Origin: Circinella minor
Taxonomy: Eukaryota > Mucoromycota > Mucoromycetes > Mucorales > Lichtheimiaceae
Direction of reading: 5' to 3'
DNA length: 64,000 nucleotides
Assembly: GCA_016758965.1 (NCBI GenBank)
Contig: JAEPRB010000111.1
Coordinates: 62,001-126,000, forward strand
Below are positions 13,001 to 25,533 of the stretch, one piece after another (the stretch's first letter is position 1; every line of letters starts with the position of its first letter). The notes below the pieces were generated by a model, which was not told the DNA's origin, searched no databases, and saw nothing but the letters and a program-made list of their open reading frames with translations. The translations under genes and the position numbers were made by a program.

Positions 13001-16000
13001 TGTTGTCATCATCACCTTGGTCACTGTCTGTCTTTTTTGTTAATGTTGATTTTGTTGAATGAAGTCGTTTGGTTTGAATAAAATCAGATAAATTCCATAA
13101 TAAACCAATAGCTGTCAAGCTGATATTAACATCTTCATTTTGCATTCCAAATGCACCCAAGGTGGCAATACATTGACGTAAACAATCAGGTGATAGTAAG
13201 GATAAAAAGTCAGTACAAATTAATTGTAAACTTGCAAATGCAACCTTAATTAAACCACTGGGTTGATGTTTTGAAGTTCCTTGATTCGTTGTCGTTGTAG
13301 TAGCTGTTGTTGTATAATTACTATTGGTTCGTAAAGAAGAGGTGGTTGTATCAATACTTGCGCGTTCTGCTGGTTCTTCATGAATACTACTAATTTTGGC
13401 TTCCGAGTTCGAATAGTCATTATTTTCATCATATTCGGTCGTTGTTGTTGAATAATAATAGTATTGCTGTTGTTGAGCAGTTGTAACATGTTTAATCATT
13501 TCAAAGATAAGACCCCATCCACAAGTAAATGAATGTCCTGATGTTTGTAATAGTTTGTTAAGTGTATCAAGACCTGTTCGTTGAACTTCTGTGAATGTTT
13601 TGTTATTATTGTTGTGATTATCAATGTTGTTGAATAAAGGTGAATCTCCCTTTGCAGGTGTATAGTTGATACATTGATTCAATGCTGTTAATAATCTAAT
13701 TTGTAATTTTTCATCAGGCTCTTTATGTTCAGATAAACTGAAATCCATGGCAGTAATAATAATATCAGCGATTGATTCACAACATTGAGTACGAATAGTA
13801 GAAGGTGTAACAGGGTAGTTAGCTGTAGCGATAAGATGAGTTGTAATAAGATCCCAGGTACCAGGATCTCGATCAGGATTAATTAATCGACCCATATCCA
13901 AGGTTGAAATGTAGCGTAATTTTTCAATAGCAAATGATGTTTTGTTGAATATTTTCTATTAAAATAAAATAAAGAAGTTTAGTTCAACATAATAAAGTTT
14001 TAATAAAATAGAATATAAAGAATTGTTGTTTTACCGCTCTAGATGATTTGGTTGACGGTAAAGATTCATCTTCTTGAGTAGAAGGTAAACCACTTGCTTC
14101 AGAGCTAAGTCGACACAATGCAATAGTAAACGCATTGAATGCATGATCATCCAAGAATCGACTATTTTCAAATAATCGATTTAATGAGCCATGAATAATA
14201 GCAATATGATCTGCCTCCATTAATTGACTTGTACTTGGTTGATCTATTTGTTAATGTATATATATTCAAATACGATTACATGATTATTATTAGTATTATT
14301 TTTTCTTCCTTCTTCCTTCTTTTTTTTTACCTGTAACTGGATTCACTTGGGCGGTAACTGTCGAAACTGATGTAGTTGTGCCAGATAACGTTCTTCTCAC
14401 ACTTGGTGGACCTTGATGTTCTCTTACGCCTGGTGTTGTACCCTTTGGTGTAGGTCGATTAAATAATAGAAAATCTGCTTGCTGTAATGTTTCCAAGATC
14501 AAATACCAAGATGGACCTAGTACACCACCTAAAAACATGGCAATGTTCAATAGCACCCTTAAACTATAAAGGTTCTTGTCGCTCAATACAATATTGGCTA
14601 ATACCTGTTGTTGTTGAACAGGTAAATCCGAATAAGCAATGGCCATGGTAGACATGGAATTGGTGGTAGCAATACTGGTGGAACTACCTGTATTTTTATT
14701 TGAAAATAATCCAGAGGATAAAACAGGTGCTGCTGGAATGGCGTTTTTACACAAGTTGGTTAAGAAAGCATCACGTGGAACAACCAAATCTAATACACCA
14801 CAAACATTTGTAAAATTTTGATAGGATCGCATGGTACTTTGAAATAATTCTTCGTCTAGATTGGCAGATAAATAAAAGGACATAGCAGCTAAAAGTCCCG
14901 GCCAAGCAACATTAGCCATGTCGGTGATAAGAGTCAATTCGTTCCGTTTGACTGGACCGTTATTATTATTAGCGTCGATGGTAGACTTATCAGATGAATT
15001 GTTTTTTGATGAAGGTTGTTGTTGTTCGCTATTATTATTGTTGTTGGAAACGGATTTGATGGTGGAGGTACTAACACTTCGAACACTACCAGCCGCGAAT
15101 CTAGGAAGTGCAAATCCCGCTAATCCATCAGCAATGGTATTAAGACATACAGCAGCAAGATAAAATATATATGTTTCAGGAATAGATGGTGGGTCTGCTT
15201 TGTCTAATTGATCAATACTATTGTGATGTAATAAATTAAATGTTACTAAGCCATAAGAAGAAAGAAAAATCCCACCCTAATTTTTTATCCCTCACTCCCC
15301 TCCTCTTCTTTCCTTTTGATTCTATGCAGCTTAAAAAATTACCATTGAATCCGCATTGTAGATCCGCTTGCGCTTAAACATGGACTATTGGGGTCATTAT
15401 TTGTAAATGTTGTATTACCAGGACCATGTAACGAGTAACTACTTGCACCAGTACCATGATCAATACTATCTCTACCGCCTTGTGTTGCTCCAATCAATTG
15501 AGGTCGTTCTGTTGCCAATCGTCCAAAGGCTGTAATCATATCACGAAATACGTTCGTGGAACTGCCTTGACGATCATACCATCGATATATCGAACACAGT
15601 AATAAAGGATCGCCACATACACCTCGAAAAATTTCCATTGCTAAAACACGTTGCCAATGTGGGTTTTCAGGTTCAAGAATCTTGACAAACATAGATAAAA
15701 ATATTTCACATTCTGTCACCTAATTGTTATTATTATTATTAATAATTATATATAATTATAAAAAATAATTACTAAATTCCATATCAAAAAATAATATTAC
15801 CAAAATTTCACTAAATTGTTTAATTAATATATATACAACTCGAGTCAATCGCATCGTTTGTGGAAATTCATGTTTTTCTGAAAAGTGTTTGATAATAAGT
15901 GGACATACACGTTCACGTAACAATGAACTCAATTCTTTATGCTAATAGCGGATAAAAAATAAATTTAAATTAGTCCCAGTTAGTCAATCAGGTATATAAT

Positions 16001-16733
16001 TTTCCAAGATATCACACACACACACACACACACATAATATATATAACGCTATTATTTTTACCTCACGGAACAAAGCGTAATGATTTGTTAAAACACTTTC
16101 AATTAATTCTAATCCAAAAGTTTTTGATAAATGACTTAATCGAAGAAATTCTGGTGGTTCATTGTTTGTCAATAAACATAGATCTCGAAATAAATAATAA
16201 GCATCCTTGGCACATGGTCGTAATGTGATTGAATCATCCGAATTTAATTCGATATCTAATTTTATATCAATAAGAAAAAAAAATTAATAAGTACTAGGTA
16301 ACACATATGTCCCCATTGATATCCTTTATCCTATCTTTTTATTCTTAAAAATACCATGTTTTGGTTCATCGTCTGTTGCTTCTTGTGCATCTTCCTTTGT
16401 CACTTTATCAAATACAAAAATCACCAATTGTCTTAATGTAGCAGCAGCAGTATTATTTACAACAATAATTTTAGAATCTTGCAGGCGAAAACATATAAGT
16501 AATGCCTATATTATAAATTGGACTATCAGTTTTACATCTATAATGTATATATATATATGTATATATATATTCCTTCCACCTTATTTTTTTACCTCCGCTA
16601 AGACATCATCATGAACACTTCGATAATTTGTTAATAATGGAAGAACTGTTTGTAATATTTTCAGTTGTATTTCCACACCATGAACACTGATGTCTGTCAA
16701 TTTACGTAAAATAGTTCGTACGGATGTCTATTC

Positions 16734-16764
<31 letters not shown>

Positions 16765-17434
16765 TAGCCTCGTTATACATATTAATCAATCACTTTTCTC
16801 CTCCCTTGATTTTATCCTTCTTGTTATGTTTAATTTTCCTTCTTTAATATATATATATATATATATTACCTCTGGTATGGCATGGAATGATATAAGCTTT
16901 TGTATACAACCTATTGCGATAGTAACTAATTTAACTTGTTTTGTTTCACAGGCTAGAACAAAAGGTCTCAATGCATCTTCTGATTTTGATAATTCTAATT
17001 TTTTTTTTTATAAAATGATAAAAATAATCAGTTCAGGATAATAATAATAAAAAGAACAATAAGAATAAGAATAATATTATGATAACTCGTTTTTATTAAG
17101 TTACCATTAGCAATATTATATCCAGGACGTTCTTTAAAACTTCGTAGAATAGCACTGAGTCTTTCCGCAGCCTAATAAATAAATAAAATACAATGCATAA
17201 ATTTAAAGACCTGTTCAATATTATGGTTTATGGAAAAGTTGTAAAAGAAAGAGAAAAGAAAGGGAGTTGGAAAATGGTGTCAAACTTCAAAAAAAAAAAA
17301 AAAGTAGTAGTATTGGCAACAATAAAAATGAATGTGTAGATTCAATTTACTTCTTTAATTTCAGGGTGTTTTCTTCGAGCTTCACTGGATAAAGATAATA
17401 ATTCGGTTTGTAGAAAAGGTGTTAGACCACTCAT
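10087..17434 (-). CDS. MON2: MON2, large Arf-GEF-like Golgi/endosome trafficking protein
   Basis: Sixteen exons join in frame to 1,919 residues: 17351-17434, 17105-17171, 16870-16994, 16593-16727, 16355-16505, 16062-16255, 15801-15941, 15343-15719, 14331-15217, 14035-14243, 11459-13955, 11303-11378, 10824-11212, 10601-10724, 10371-10462 and 10087-10298. The N-terminus ([20 protein letters not shown], then [20 protein letters not shown]) is the DCB region shared with Sec7-type GEFs. The block [17 protein letters not shown] and the long HEAT-like C-terminal half match Mon2. Mon2 acts without a Sec7 catalytic domain, on the trans-Golgi/endosome with Dop1 and the flippase Neo1. The protein is longer than human (about 1,720), mostly through acidic, Gln- and Asn-rich inserts in the 2.5-kb exon. 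Introns contain AC and TA microsatellites. Confidence 0.93.
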
Positions 17435-18600
17435 GGTTGATGTTTAAGTTTCGACTTTATATTGAGCGGGGATGGTGAAGGACAAGAAAAAAGAAAGGTT
17501 CCCTTTCTTAATAAGCAGAGAATCTTTTCCTTTTAATATATAATGCTTTAGTATAATAGAGAAGAATTGAAAAAAAAAGCAGTTCAGCGATGGTGAATCG
17601 TAGAAAGGACTAAAATGAAAATGAAAAAAAGAAAGATGGAATAAAATAAAACGCGCGCGATGAAGAGAAAAAAATAAAAAAGAAGGTACTTTATTAATAT
17701 AGACCTATACCTTAATGTACACACACATTCAACCAGCGAAACTTTCATCGTGGCAGAAGACCTTTGGAAGTCCGGTGAATGTTGGATTCTGTTTTTTCTT
17801 TTAGTGAAACAACCTCTTTCATCCACAAATATTATGTCTTTCTTTTAGAGAACATTGATATAGCTTTTTTGATGCTCACAGCACACCCATACACTCATAC
17901 ACACAGACATTTTAATATACTTTTTATAATTTTCAAAGGGAAAAGAAACGAAGCAACATAGCGATATAAAAGAAATAATGTCCATCATAGATGAAAACTT
18001 CTCTGCTTGTTTACTATTATTAGAAAGATATCGTGTACAATATGTAGTGTTCTGTAATATCATATAAAACTTGGTGGTTAGAAATTATGTAGAAACAAAA
18101 ACTACTTAATAATGAATCGTTGAATTTAACTGTATATCAATTCCACAACAACAATGACTATTCATATCTTTATTATCCTTTAATATTTGCCACTATTACA
18201 ATTTGTTGGCTGCAGTTACGTTGAAAGAACAACGTACGTTGTTACATGACAAATAATTGCATGATGTTATGTGAAACCAAATAATTGAATAACAACTTTA
18301 ACACAAAAAAAAAAAAAAAAAAAAAAAAGGTGACACCTCTAAAATTTTAGCGATACGTAATCTTGTTAACGACTGTTATATATATATATAATGTTTTTTT
18401 CCAGGTTCATGTTATGTAAATCTTTATTCTAATTTTTCATTTTTTAGGAGAAACTTCTATAACTGTAACTATTATTTAATGAGTTTTGATTTTTCATCAG
18501 TCGGGTAGTAATATTATGATAATTAATAATAATAAATCAGAAGAGAAAGAAATGATCATGCAATAGTAAAAATAAAAAAGAGGCTATAAAAACACAAATT
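17435..18600. other. Intergenic 5' flank of MON2
   Basis: AT-rich DNA upstream of MON2. It includes a poly(A) run of about 24 at 18304-18327 and a self-complementary site AACAACGTACGTTGTT at about 18228-18243. Short open frames around 17.6-18.1 kb have no codon bias or family resemblance and are treated as chance. Confidence 0.4.
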
Positions 18601-18611
18601 CCCCCCATAAA

Positions 18612-19360
18612 TCAATACATATATCCATCAAATACATGGGATTTTGTTGAAGAAGATGATATCTTTGATGTTTTTAGCAATGCTTTTACTATGTTGAAAG
18701 AAATCTTGAATACTAATTAGGATGCATTATCAAGAAGATTATGGTGTTTATTGGGGTATACGTAGGTATTTTCCTAATTCACGACGTGCGTATACTATAG
18801 TCCTATCGTTATAATAAAGTATACGCTACTACTATATTAACATTTTACGTATAGTTGTATCAGTTTACAAGAATTCAATTAATTGTAGTACGTATCATAT
18901 ATCTAGAATACACAGCAATTAAACCTTATTGAAAAAGCGATATATGATAGACAAAATATTTTATGGTTAAGGAAGAGACGTTTTTAAGCAGTTATACATA
19001 TAGGCTTCTATCATATACAAAAATAAATATACGCAACCTTACGTAGTAAGATAAATGTTACGTACAGAACTAGAGGGTATTTATTTTTCTTACATGCATC
19101 AATAGTAGAATTTCTTATAACTACTTATTATTATAGAATTTTTTTTCTAGCTCAACATCACACTAGCTACTCTCAACACGTCACTGGTGCACAACAATAA
19201 CAAAATATCATTATTAAAGAATTACAGTATCATCGTATTTTTCGCCAGGAGTTTATGATCAAGTCGATCTCACTGATGAGTTATATATGCAATGGTAAGC
19301 TACTTCAAGAATATCATACAGTAGGCGGTGAAAAAATTAAGCTTTTTCATCCTTAAAAAA
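18612..19360 (+). pseudogene. Coding-like relics of an unrecognised gene
   Basis: Three plus-strand blocks read like protein but no intact gene could be built. At 18612-18720 an acidic frame contains WDFVEEDDIFDVFSNAFTML. At 18721-18813 a frame contains MHYQEDYGVYWGIRRYF. At about 19150-19360 a frame contains LQYHRIFRQEFMIKSISLMS and ends KLFHP, with one TAA in a Gln run where CAA would fit. They could be exons of a decayed gene or chance open frames. The neighbouring 19406-19960 MITE shows that this interval tolerates insertions. No family was recognised. Confidence 0.25.
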
Positions 19361-19405
19361 CAGCAACGTTTCAATGTGATGCTTTTTTTAACTATGGAGA
19401 TAATA

Positions 19406-19960
19406 CAGTAGAGCCCCGTTAATTTCATCCATGTTTAATTTCATCCCCCGTTAATTTACTTGTTTTTGCCAGCAATAGTTACAAAACATAGTGTCAACTG
19501 TCACATCCCTTTATTTTCACTTTCACAATGATTTTGAAGGCTTGAAATTGAACGACCTTACAAAACATGATTTGGGAAAGGCTTTGATTGGCTTTCTGTG
19601 ATAAAGAAATTACACAAAGCAGTTTGTTTAGAAGACAGCGACTATCTAATCTATTTTGAAAATCAATAGAAGTAACATAGCTCTACTATTTAGTACTAAC
19701 ATTGAGTGTATCTATGGTACTTATGTACTTTTTTTTTAGTAATTGGTCTTATCACAAAAGCTCTCAAAGAAATATTAACTATATAATATGAAGTACATTA
19801 GACACCCACTAATATATACATGGTCCTCTATTTATTATCACTTTCTGTTAAACTTTTTACCAGCTTTTGCCTCTAACATAATCCACCGATAATTTCATTC
19901 CATCATTAATTTCACAAAATAACCAGGAATGAAGTACATGAAATTAACGGGGGCCTACTG
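19406..19960. mobile_element. pogo/Tigger-like non-autonomous element (MITE), 555 bp
   Basis: The ends are imperfect inverted repeats: CAGTAGAGCCCCGTTAATTT at the left and, read on the other strand, CAGTAGGCCCCCGTTAATTT at the right. The element is flanked by TA on both sides (19404-19405, 19961-19962), the target duplication of Tc1/mariner-pogo elements. Subterminal TTAATTTCATC-like motifs repeat near both ends. The interior has no transposase frame, so it would need a transposase encoded elsewhere. The superfamily is inferred from the CAGT start and the TA duplication. Confidence 0.8.
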
Positions 19961-19962
19961 TA

Positions 19963-20510
19963 TCCTGATTCTTTATCATCCGTACACGTCCCCCCGAAGA
20001 ATCTTTAACTACATTACATACTCGCCTTTTTTTTCTACGCATTTTTAATGGTTTATACTATATATCTGACATACTTGATTGAATACTCTTTCCATGTTCA
20101 CAAATGTGTACGTATAGGTTAATAAATATAATAATAGCAAATTGATAAATTTAATTATTTATACGTATCCAGTATTAGTGGATCGTTGTATTTGCTACAA
20201 TGAAATAGTGTTCCTGAGTATGATTTTGAGAGTGAGAAAAGGGTGTTCGTTTTCTATATTTAAATAAATGGATTCACGCTATACTTATCGGTTATTTATT
20301 AATTTTGTCACAAAGCAACGTATAATCGTATGTAATGACATTAATCATGAAAAGAGTACATGCATAATTTGTATAAGATGGGGAAAATAAAATAAAAATG
20401 TACAAGAAATGGAGGAAAGGGTTGGAAAGGGTTGGAAGAAGTTCCAGTTGAGACAAATAGTACTAAAATTACGTGTGTATATAATAAAAATTGGTTGGAA
20501 TCATTCTATC
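19963..20510. other. Intergenic 3' flank of the dehydrogenase gene
   Basis: Anonymous AT-rich DNA between the MITE and the polyol dehydrogenase stop codon. Its right end should contain that gene's 3' UTR. Nothing else was recognised. Confidence 0.4.
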
Positions 20511-21775
20511 TTACTCGAGAGAAGGTCGAACACAAACTTTCAAACCGGTACCTGAAGTAAAAACTTCCCAAGCCTTATCAAATTCATCCAAAGTAAATGT
20601 GTGTGTAATGAGAGCATTCCAATTTACTTTGCCTTCACCTAAGATTTTGACTGCGCGTTCCATACCAAAAGGATTTGTATATGTAGACTTAATTGTCAAT
20701 TCACGACGGTATACATTAAAAGGTGATACAGGGACAGTGACTCCAGGTTTAGCGACACCCACCCATACAACAGTACCTCCAGCTTTAGCACAATTGATCG
20801 CTGATTCCATTGTTTCTGGTCGTCCAACACATTCAAATACAACATCATATCCATCTCCCATACACGGATCACCAATCTTGATTTCATCAGGTGAGATGGC
20901 ATTCGATGCCCCGAATTCAATAGCTTTACTACGACGCATTTCACTTGGTTCAACAACAGTGACAGAAGCGCCACCGGTTGAGCACAATCCCAATGTCATT
21001 AATCCAATAGGTCCAGCACCCATAATCAAAACCTTGTCACCGCTCTTGATAGAACCCATATCTACAGCGTGGATAACACATGACAATGGTTCAGCCAAAC
21101 TAGCTAATTCAGGACCGACAGTGGATGGAACAGCGAATGCGGCAGAAGCAGGAACAGCAACGTATTTGGCCATACCACCATTGACACTAACACCGATACA
21201 TGAGAGGTAAGGACATAAATGATATTTCTTGTTACGACAAAATGTACACGCGTGGCATGGGCAGTTAGGATCAATAGAACAGAGCTGTCCAACAGTTAAA
21301 GTGGTTTTCGTATCAGGATGGATGGTTTCAACATAACCAGCAAATTCATGACCAATGGTAACTTCAGGAGTGGCATGGGGTGTTTCACCATGACAGATAT
21401 GAAGGTCCGTACCTGGTTTAAAAAAAAAAGAGCTTCCATAAGTATCAAGATCATCCATTTTTTTCTACCTCCCCTTGACAAACTCTATTTTTTCTTTTTC
21501 GACCAAGCCAAAAACCCTTGTCTTTCTCTTCACTTTCGTTCTTTTACAAAAATAAAAGAAAAAAATAATAACTCTTGTCCTTGTTTCCATTATCCTTACT
21601 ATCCACTTCCTCGGGTCCATCCATATATGTATAATTTTAACTTACCACATAAACCAGAAGATGTTACTCGGATCATAACTTCACCGGGTTTCAATTCAGG
21701 TACCTCTCTATCAATCATATTGATTTTACCTTTGGTTTCCCAATAAGCAGCCTTCATATTATTAGCGCTGACCAT
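20511..21775 (-). CDS. Zinc-dependent sorbitol/xylitol dehydrogenase-like enzyme (MDR superfamily)
   Basis: Two exons (21646-21775 and 20511-21412) encode 343 residues, normal for the polyol dehydrogenase branch of medium-chain dehydrogenases. Catalytic zinc ligands are Cys43 (in GLCGTD), His65-Glu66 (GHE) and Glu151. A structural zinc lobe is intact with Cys96, Cys99, Cys102 and Cys110. The Rossmann motif GAGPIG is at 175-180, and the acidic residue in VVEPSE at the end of the next strand favours NAD+ over NADP+. Such enzymes oxidise sorbitol, xylitol or L-arabinitol to ketoses in the cytosol. The exact substrate cannot be told from sequence. A second in-frame Met (residue 7) could also start translation. 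The 233-nt intron is longer than most here. Confidence 0.9.
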
Positions 21776-22391
21776 CTTGTATGTTTGTTTGTTGTAGAGA
21801 ATATAGGAGATGTAAATACTAAGTGAAAAAAGAAAGGAAAAAAATGGGAAGCAAAACAGAATTTTGCGGGTTTATATGCAAAAGACGGATTAATTATCAA
21901 AGTTTTACTACAAACGGGGAAGGTGAATGACATAAAAGGCAATCAAGATGTTAACTTCCATTTTAGGATTTCATTTTCCGTTCCTCACTAATCCACTAGC
22001 TCAAACAATTTTGACACACCTCAAAATAACCGTCCGATTCGTGGGACGACCTATGTGGGGAATAATTTTGAAATCATTATATGCCGAAAAGCAATGAAAA
22101 CATCTTTTGTCCGTTTATATAATATAAATACCGAGAACCACTTAAATTAAGTTATTACATAGAAAGAATTTAAAGTTTATTTTTTATACAAAAACGTGCA
22201 TATTACAACAAGTGACAACAAAATAGAAATAAAGTAAAAAACAGAACGCCACAGATTATTTAAACTAGGGTGGGAAAAAAAAGAGGGGGTATAAGGTTAA
22301 AGAATTATGTACAAAACATTATAATATGAATATTTTGCATTCATGCTTAAAAAAAAGACTATACAGCTACTAAATGTTATTACATATACGA
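21776..22391. other. Promoter of the dehydrogenase gene and 3' flank of the next gene
   Basis: 616 bp between the dehydrogenase start and the stop of the transcription-factor-like gene; both genes are on the minus strand. The half near 21960-22080 is less AT-rich than its surroundings and has a GTCC/GGAC inverted pair near 22031-22047, which could be a regulatory site. No named motif was identified. Confidence 0.4.
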
Positions 22392-24617
22392 TTAATATTG
22401 TTCAATGGAAGATGGTGACGATGATGCTACTGCTGGAAGTGATGGTTGTACTATCGATGTTGCTTTTGATGATGAAGGAGTATACTGAGAGAAATTTTCA
22501 AATATTGTTAAACCATCCAAAGGTTCTCCTGTTTTTGCAGGATTGTAATATCTTGCTCGCGGTTGCAGGTCACGATCAAACATCATGACACCCGAATACA
22601 TATTATTTTCCATCTTAATACTCCGTGATTGTAAATCTTCCTCTTCTTCCTCGTCTCCATCATTATTGTTCCCAGAATTATTAGTTATTTTTTGCTCTTC
22701 TGGTACATCTTCTTGGTAGTGACTGGACAAGACAGAATCAACAGCTTGCAACATATCATCACAGATGGGGTCATGCCATTGAATCTCCACCATATTATCA
22801 AGAACATCACGTGCCTGCAATAATCCAAACCTAGCACGGTCATGAATCCAAGGATCTTTGTATTTAGAACTTGACACCAATATCTCAATAGAGCGTTTCA
22901 AATCACCTGGAAATGTTTGACAAGGTTTGAACGTTATTACAATCCGTCGGAAACAAATCATATTTGTAAAGCATTCCACCATGTGTAATATGGCACGTCG
23001 CTGTAATGATGTTAACGTGGTATTCTTGTAATTATTGGATGGTAACGGTGGTGGAGGGCAAAAATAATGAAGTAAAAGACCATGATTGGTACATTTTTCC
23101 ATACTGATTGACATATGTGGTTCAAGCATGGTGGCAGGCATAGCAGGAACACGCGCACTCCACTCTTGAATCGATGCGTTGACTTTATCCATCATCGCTT
23201 CTTCATCATCAAAAGATGGCAGCGCTTGAATTTCCTTCACTAACCGTCGTCGAGTTATCCAAAGACCAAGTACATGTCCCCATTGGCATGCTCCCGCTGC
23301 TTCTGCTGGATCATCCAATGAACAAGGCTTGGGTCTAACTAGTTTTGCCAATGCATCATGATCGTCTGAATTGGGACGTAATAAAGAGCTTGTAATTGCA
23401 CCAGATTCATGAAGAAAGTGATCGATTTGAAACAAGTACCACCACAAACGATTATTTAACTCGACTTGGGCATCATCATCTGCATTTATGTTGTTGTTAC
23501 AATAACTATCATCATCGTTTATACTTGTAGTACTACTAAGATAATTATCGCTGTCATTTTGTATATTTTCCCGATTTCCACTATCAAAATTAGTGTCGTT
23601 CCTGTAGTAGAATTCAGACGATTTTTGTCGGGGTCGGACTCCTAGTTCGGTAGCCATACCTACTGCAATAGTGTGGAATAAAACTTTTTGTTCAATTGAA
23701 AACGAAGCGGTCATGTTGCACAAACAAAGAGCAAAGAGGTGGTCGACATGCGGCACATCAAAGCATTCACCTAGTACTTCACGTGCCATCATGGATAATT
23801 GATGTTGAATTGCGTCCAAGATACGACTGTCTTTAATGGTAGTGGCAGGTCGATGATGAATTAATACATGACGGCACCAAAAAGCCCCAATGGCCAACGC
23901 TAATGGATTTGAACACATATCTTCGACAGTCGTACACCAGGGTATAAGTAAGGATTTGGGACGAATTGGATAATAATGATTCATACAGTCTACGAAATAA
24001 TATACACATTCGCTAACAAGACTGGGTAAATCGGAAATGTTATATCCAGTCATGGGTCGTGGGAGCGTTTTAGCATATAGTTCGCTGTGATATTTAATAT
24101 AAGGTAAAGAAACAATGTTACGTGAGGAACTATTGTTGTAACTACTTCGATTATGTCGAGTAAATAACGTAGCGTTGCTTCTTAGCGTTGATAGACTGAG
24201 TGCTCGTAAAAAATCTGTGACGTCGTGAACACTATGAATGGTAATACGATAATTGTTGTCGGGCAATGCTTCAACACTCCATTGTTCACTACAGGTTTGA
24301 TTCAAATCCATAATGTGCGATGGTTTTATATCCTCTGTTGTAGTATTAGTACTAGTGGGATTAATCGTTGTAGTAGTCATTGTCGTCATCATTGCTGGAC
24401 TTGCTACTAATGTTCCTGGAACGACTGATTCGACTGTTGACGCTGTAGATAGTATACTGTCGTCATTGTTGACAGTGACGCTGGTACGTCTTGAAATGTT
24501 ACCGTTGCTCGAATTACTATTGTTATTATTACGATCTTTTTTACGAGTCTTTGGTCGTCTTGGTCTTGTACCATTTATCTGTAACCCATTATGAGGTCCA
24601 AGAATTAGTTCTGCCAT
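22392..24617 (-). CDS. Fungal-specific transcription-factor-domain-like protein lacking a zinc cluster
   Basis: An intronless frame of 741 residues. The first 30 residues are basic (RPRRPKTRKKDR), followed by Ser/Thr/Asn-rich sequence. The middle (about 170-600) is helical and Cys/His/Trp-containing, with features like the fungal transcription factor middle homology region, such as FHTIAVGMATELGVRPR and NRLWWYLFQIDHFLHESGAI. A Zn2Cys6 binuclear cluster, normal at the N-terminus of such factors, is not visible here or upstream. It may bind DNA through another partner, use its basic N-terminus, or have a missed upstream exon. The C-terminus has an acidic Glu/Asp run and a Ser/Pro-rich tail that could activate transcription. 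Coding status is strong; the function is inferred from the middle region. Confidence 0.7.
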   Translation of the reverse strand: MAELILGPHNGLQINGTRPRRPKTRKKDRNNNNSNSSNGNISRRTSVTVNNDDSILSTASTVESVVPGTLVASPAMMTTMTTTTINPTSTNTTTEDIKPSHIMDLNQTCSEQWSVEALPDNNYRITIHSVHDVTDFLRALSLSTLRSNATLFTRHNRSSYNNSSSRNIVSLPYIKYHSELYAKTLPRPMTGYNISDLPSLVSECVYYFVDCMNHYYPIRPKSLLIPWCTTVEDMCSNPLALAIGAFWCRHVLIHHRPATTIKDSRILDAIQHQLSMMAREVLGECFDVPHVDHLFALCLCNMTASFSIEQKVLFHTIAVGMATELGVRPRQKSSEFYYRNDTNFDSGNRENIQNDSDNYLSSTTSINDDDSYCNNNINADDDAQVELNNRLWWYLFQIDHFLHESGAITSSLLRPNSDDHDALAKLVRPKPCSLDDPAEAAGACQWGHVLGLWITRRRLVKEIQALPSFDDEEAMMDKVNASIQEWSARVPAMPATMLEPHMSISMEKCTNHGLLLHYFCPPPPLPSNNYKNTTLTSLQRRAILHMVECFTNMICFRRIVITFKPCQTFPGDLKRSIEILVSSSKYKDPWIHDRARFGLLQARDVLDNMVEIQWHDPICDDMLQAVDSVLSSHYQEDVPEEQKITNNSGNNNDGDEEEEEDLQSRSIKMENNMYSGVMMFDRDLQPRARYYNPAKTGEPLDGLTIFENFSQYTPSSSKATSIVQPSLPAVASSSPSSIEQY

Positions 24618-24865
24618 ATGGGAAAAAAAAAAAAAGGAAAAAGAAAAACTAACAAAAGAGGGAAGTTTTTCGAATATTCAGATTCGTCCACATAGAAATT
24701 ATATATGTACCCACCATCCTTATATAGGTTAAAAAACGTGACTCCGCAGCACACAGTAGTAGTGTTGCCAATTTATGGTAAACCATTTATTTGAAGAACA
24801 AATCATAAAACCTTTTTTTTTTCTTTCGATACTAAAATAATTTCTTTTTATTACTATTATTACTA

Positions 24866-25482
24866 TTAATTAAAAGCATGAGCATTGGCTTGGTGCCATT
24901 CTTGCCATTGTTGTTTTAATTGGGATTTTAATTCTGATCCACCAAAAATAGCGTCGATAGAATGTAAGGATGTTTCAAAAAGTTGATCCCGTGTCATTTT
25001 AAATGTTGTGGAACAAATTGCATACTCATTAGAAAGATCGGAAAAGAATACACCTTTATCATCCGTCTAATTAATAGATATTAATATCAAACAGAAGGGT
25101 GAAACGGATAATAGATCAATTATCATGAATTCACAGAATAAAACAAAGTAATAATAAAACATTTACTTTTTGAAGAATAAAAAAAAAACTTACACAAAGA
25201 ACAAATGGATGATTTTCAACAAGTAAATCCTTGACATGATGATCCTCAAATGTTTTTACGGTCTTGCTAATTACATTTGATGTCATACAGATTTCTATAG
25301 GAATTCTATTGGAATAAATGGTTTGACGTGTAGGTTCATCTAAAAGTGTAGCATGACCTAAACGATCTGGGCCAAATGATAATAAATTAGGTGCTTCTAC
25401 CATATTCTCAACTACCTAATTATATTAAAAAAAATTAGAAAGTTTTTTTATTCTAAAAATCTTCCTGGATATAATATTTATT

Positions 25483-25533
<51 letters not shown>

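Noticed and set aside
17584..18063. Several short frames on both strands upstream of MON2
   Set aside because: They overlap each other antisense, include microsatellite sequence and show no protein family features.
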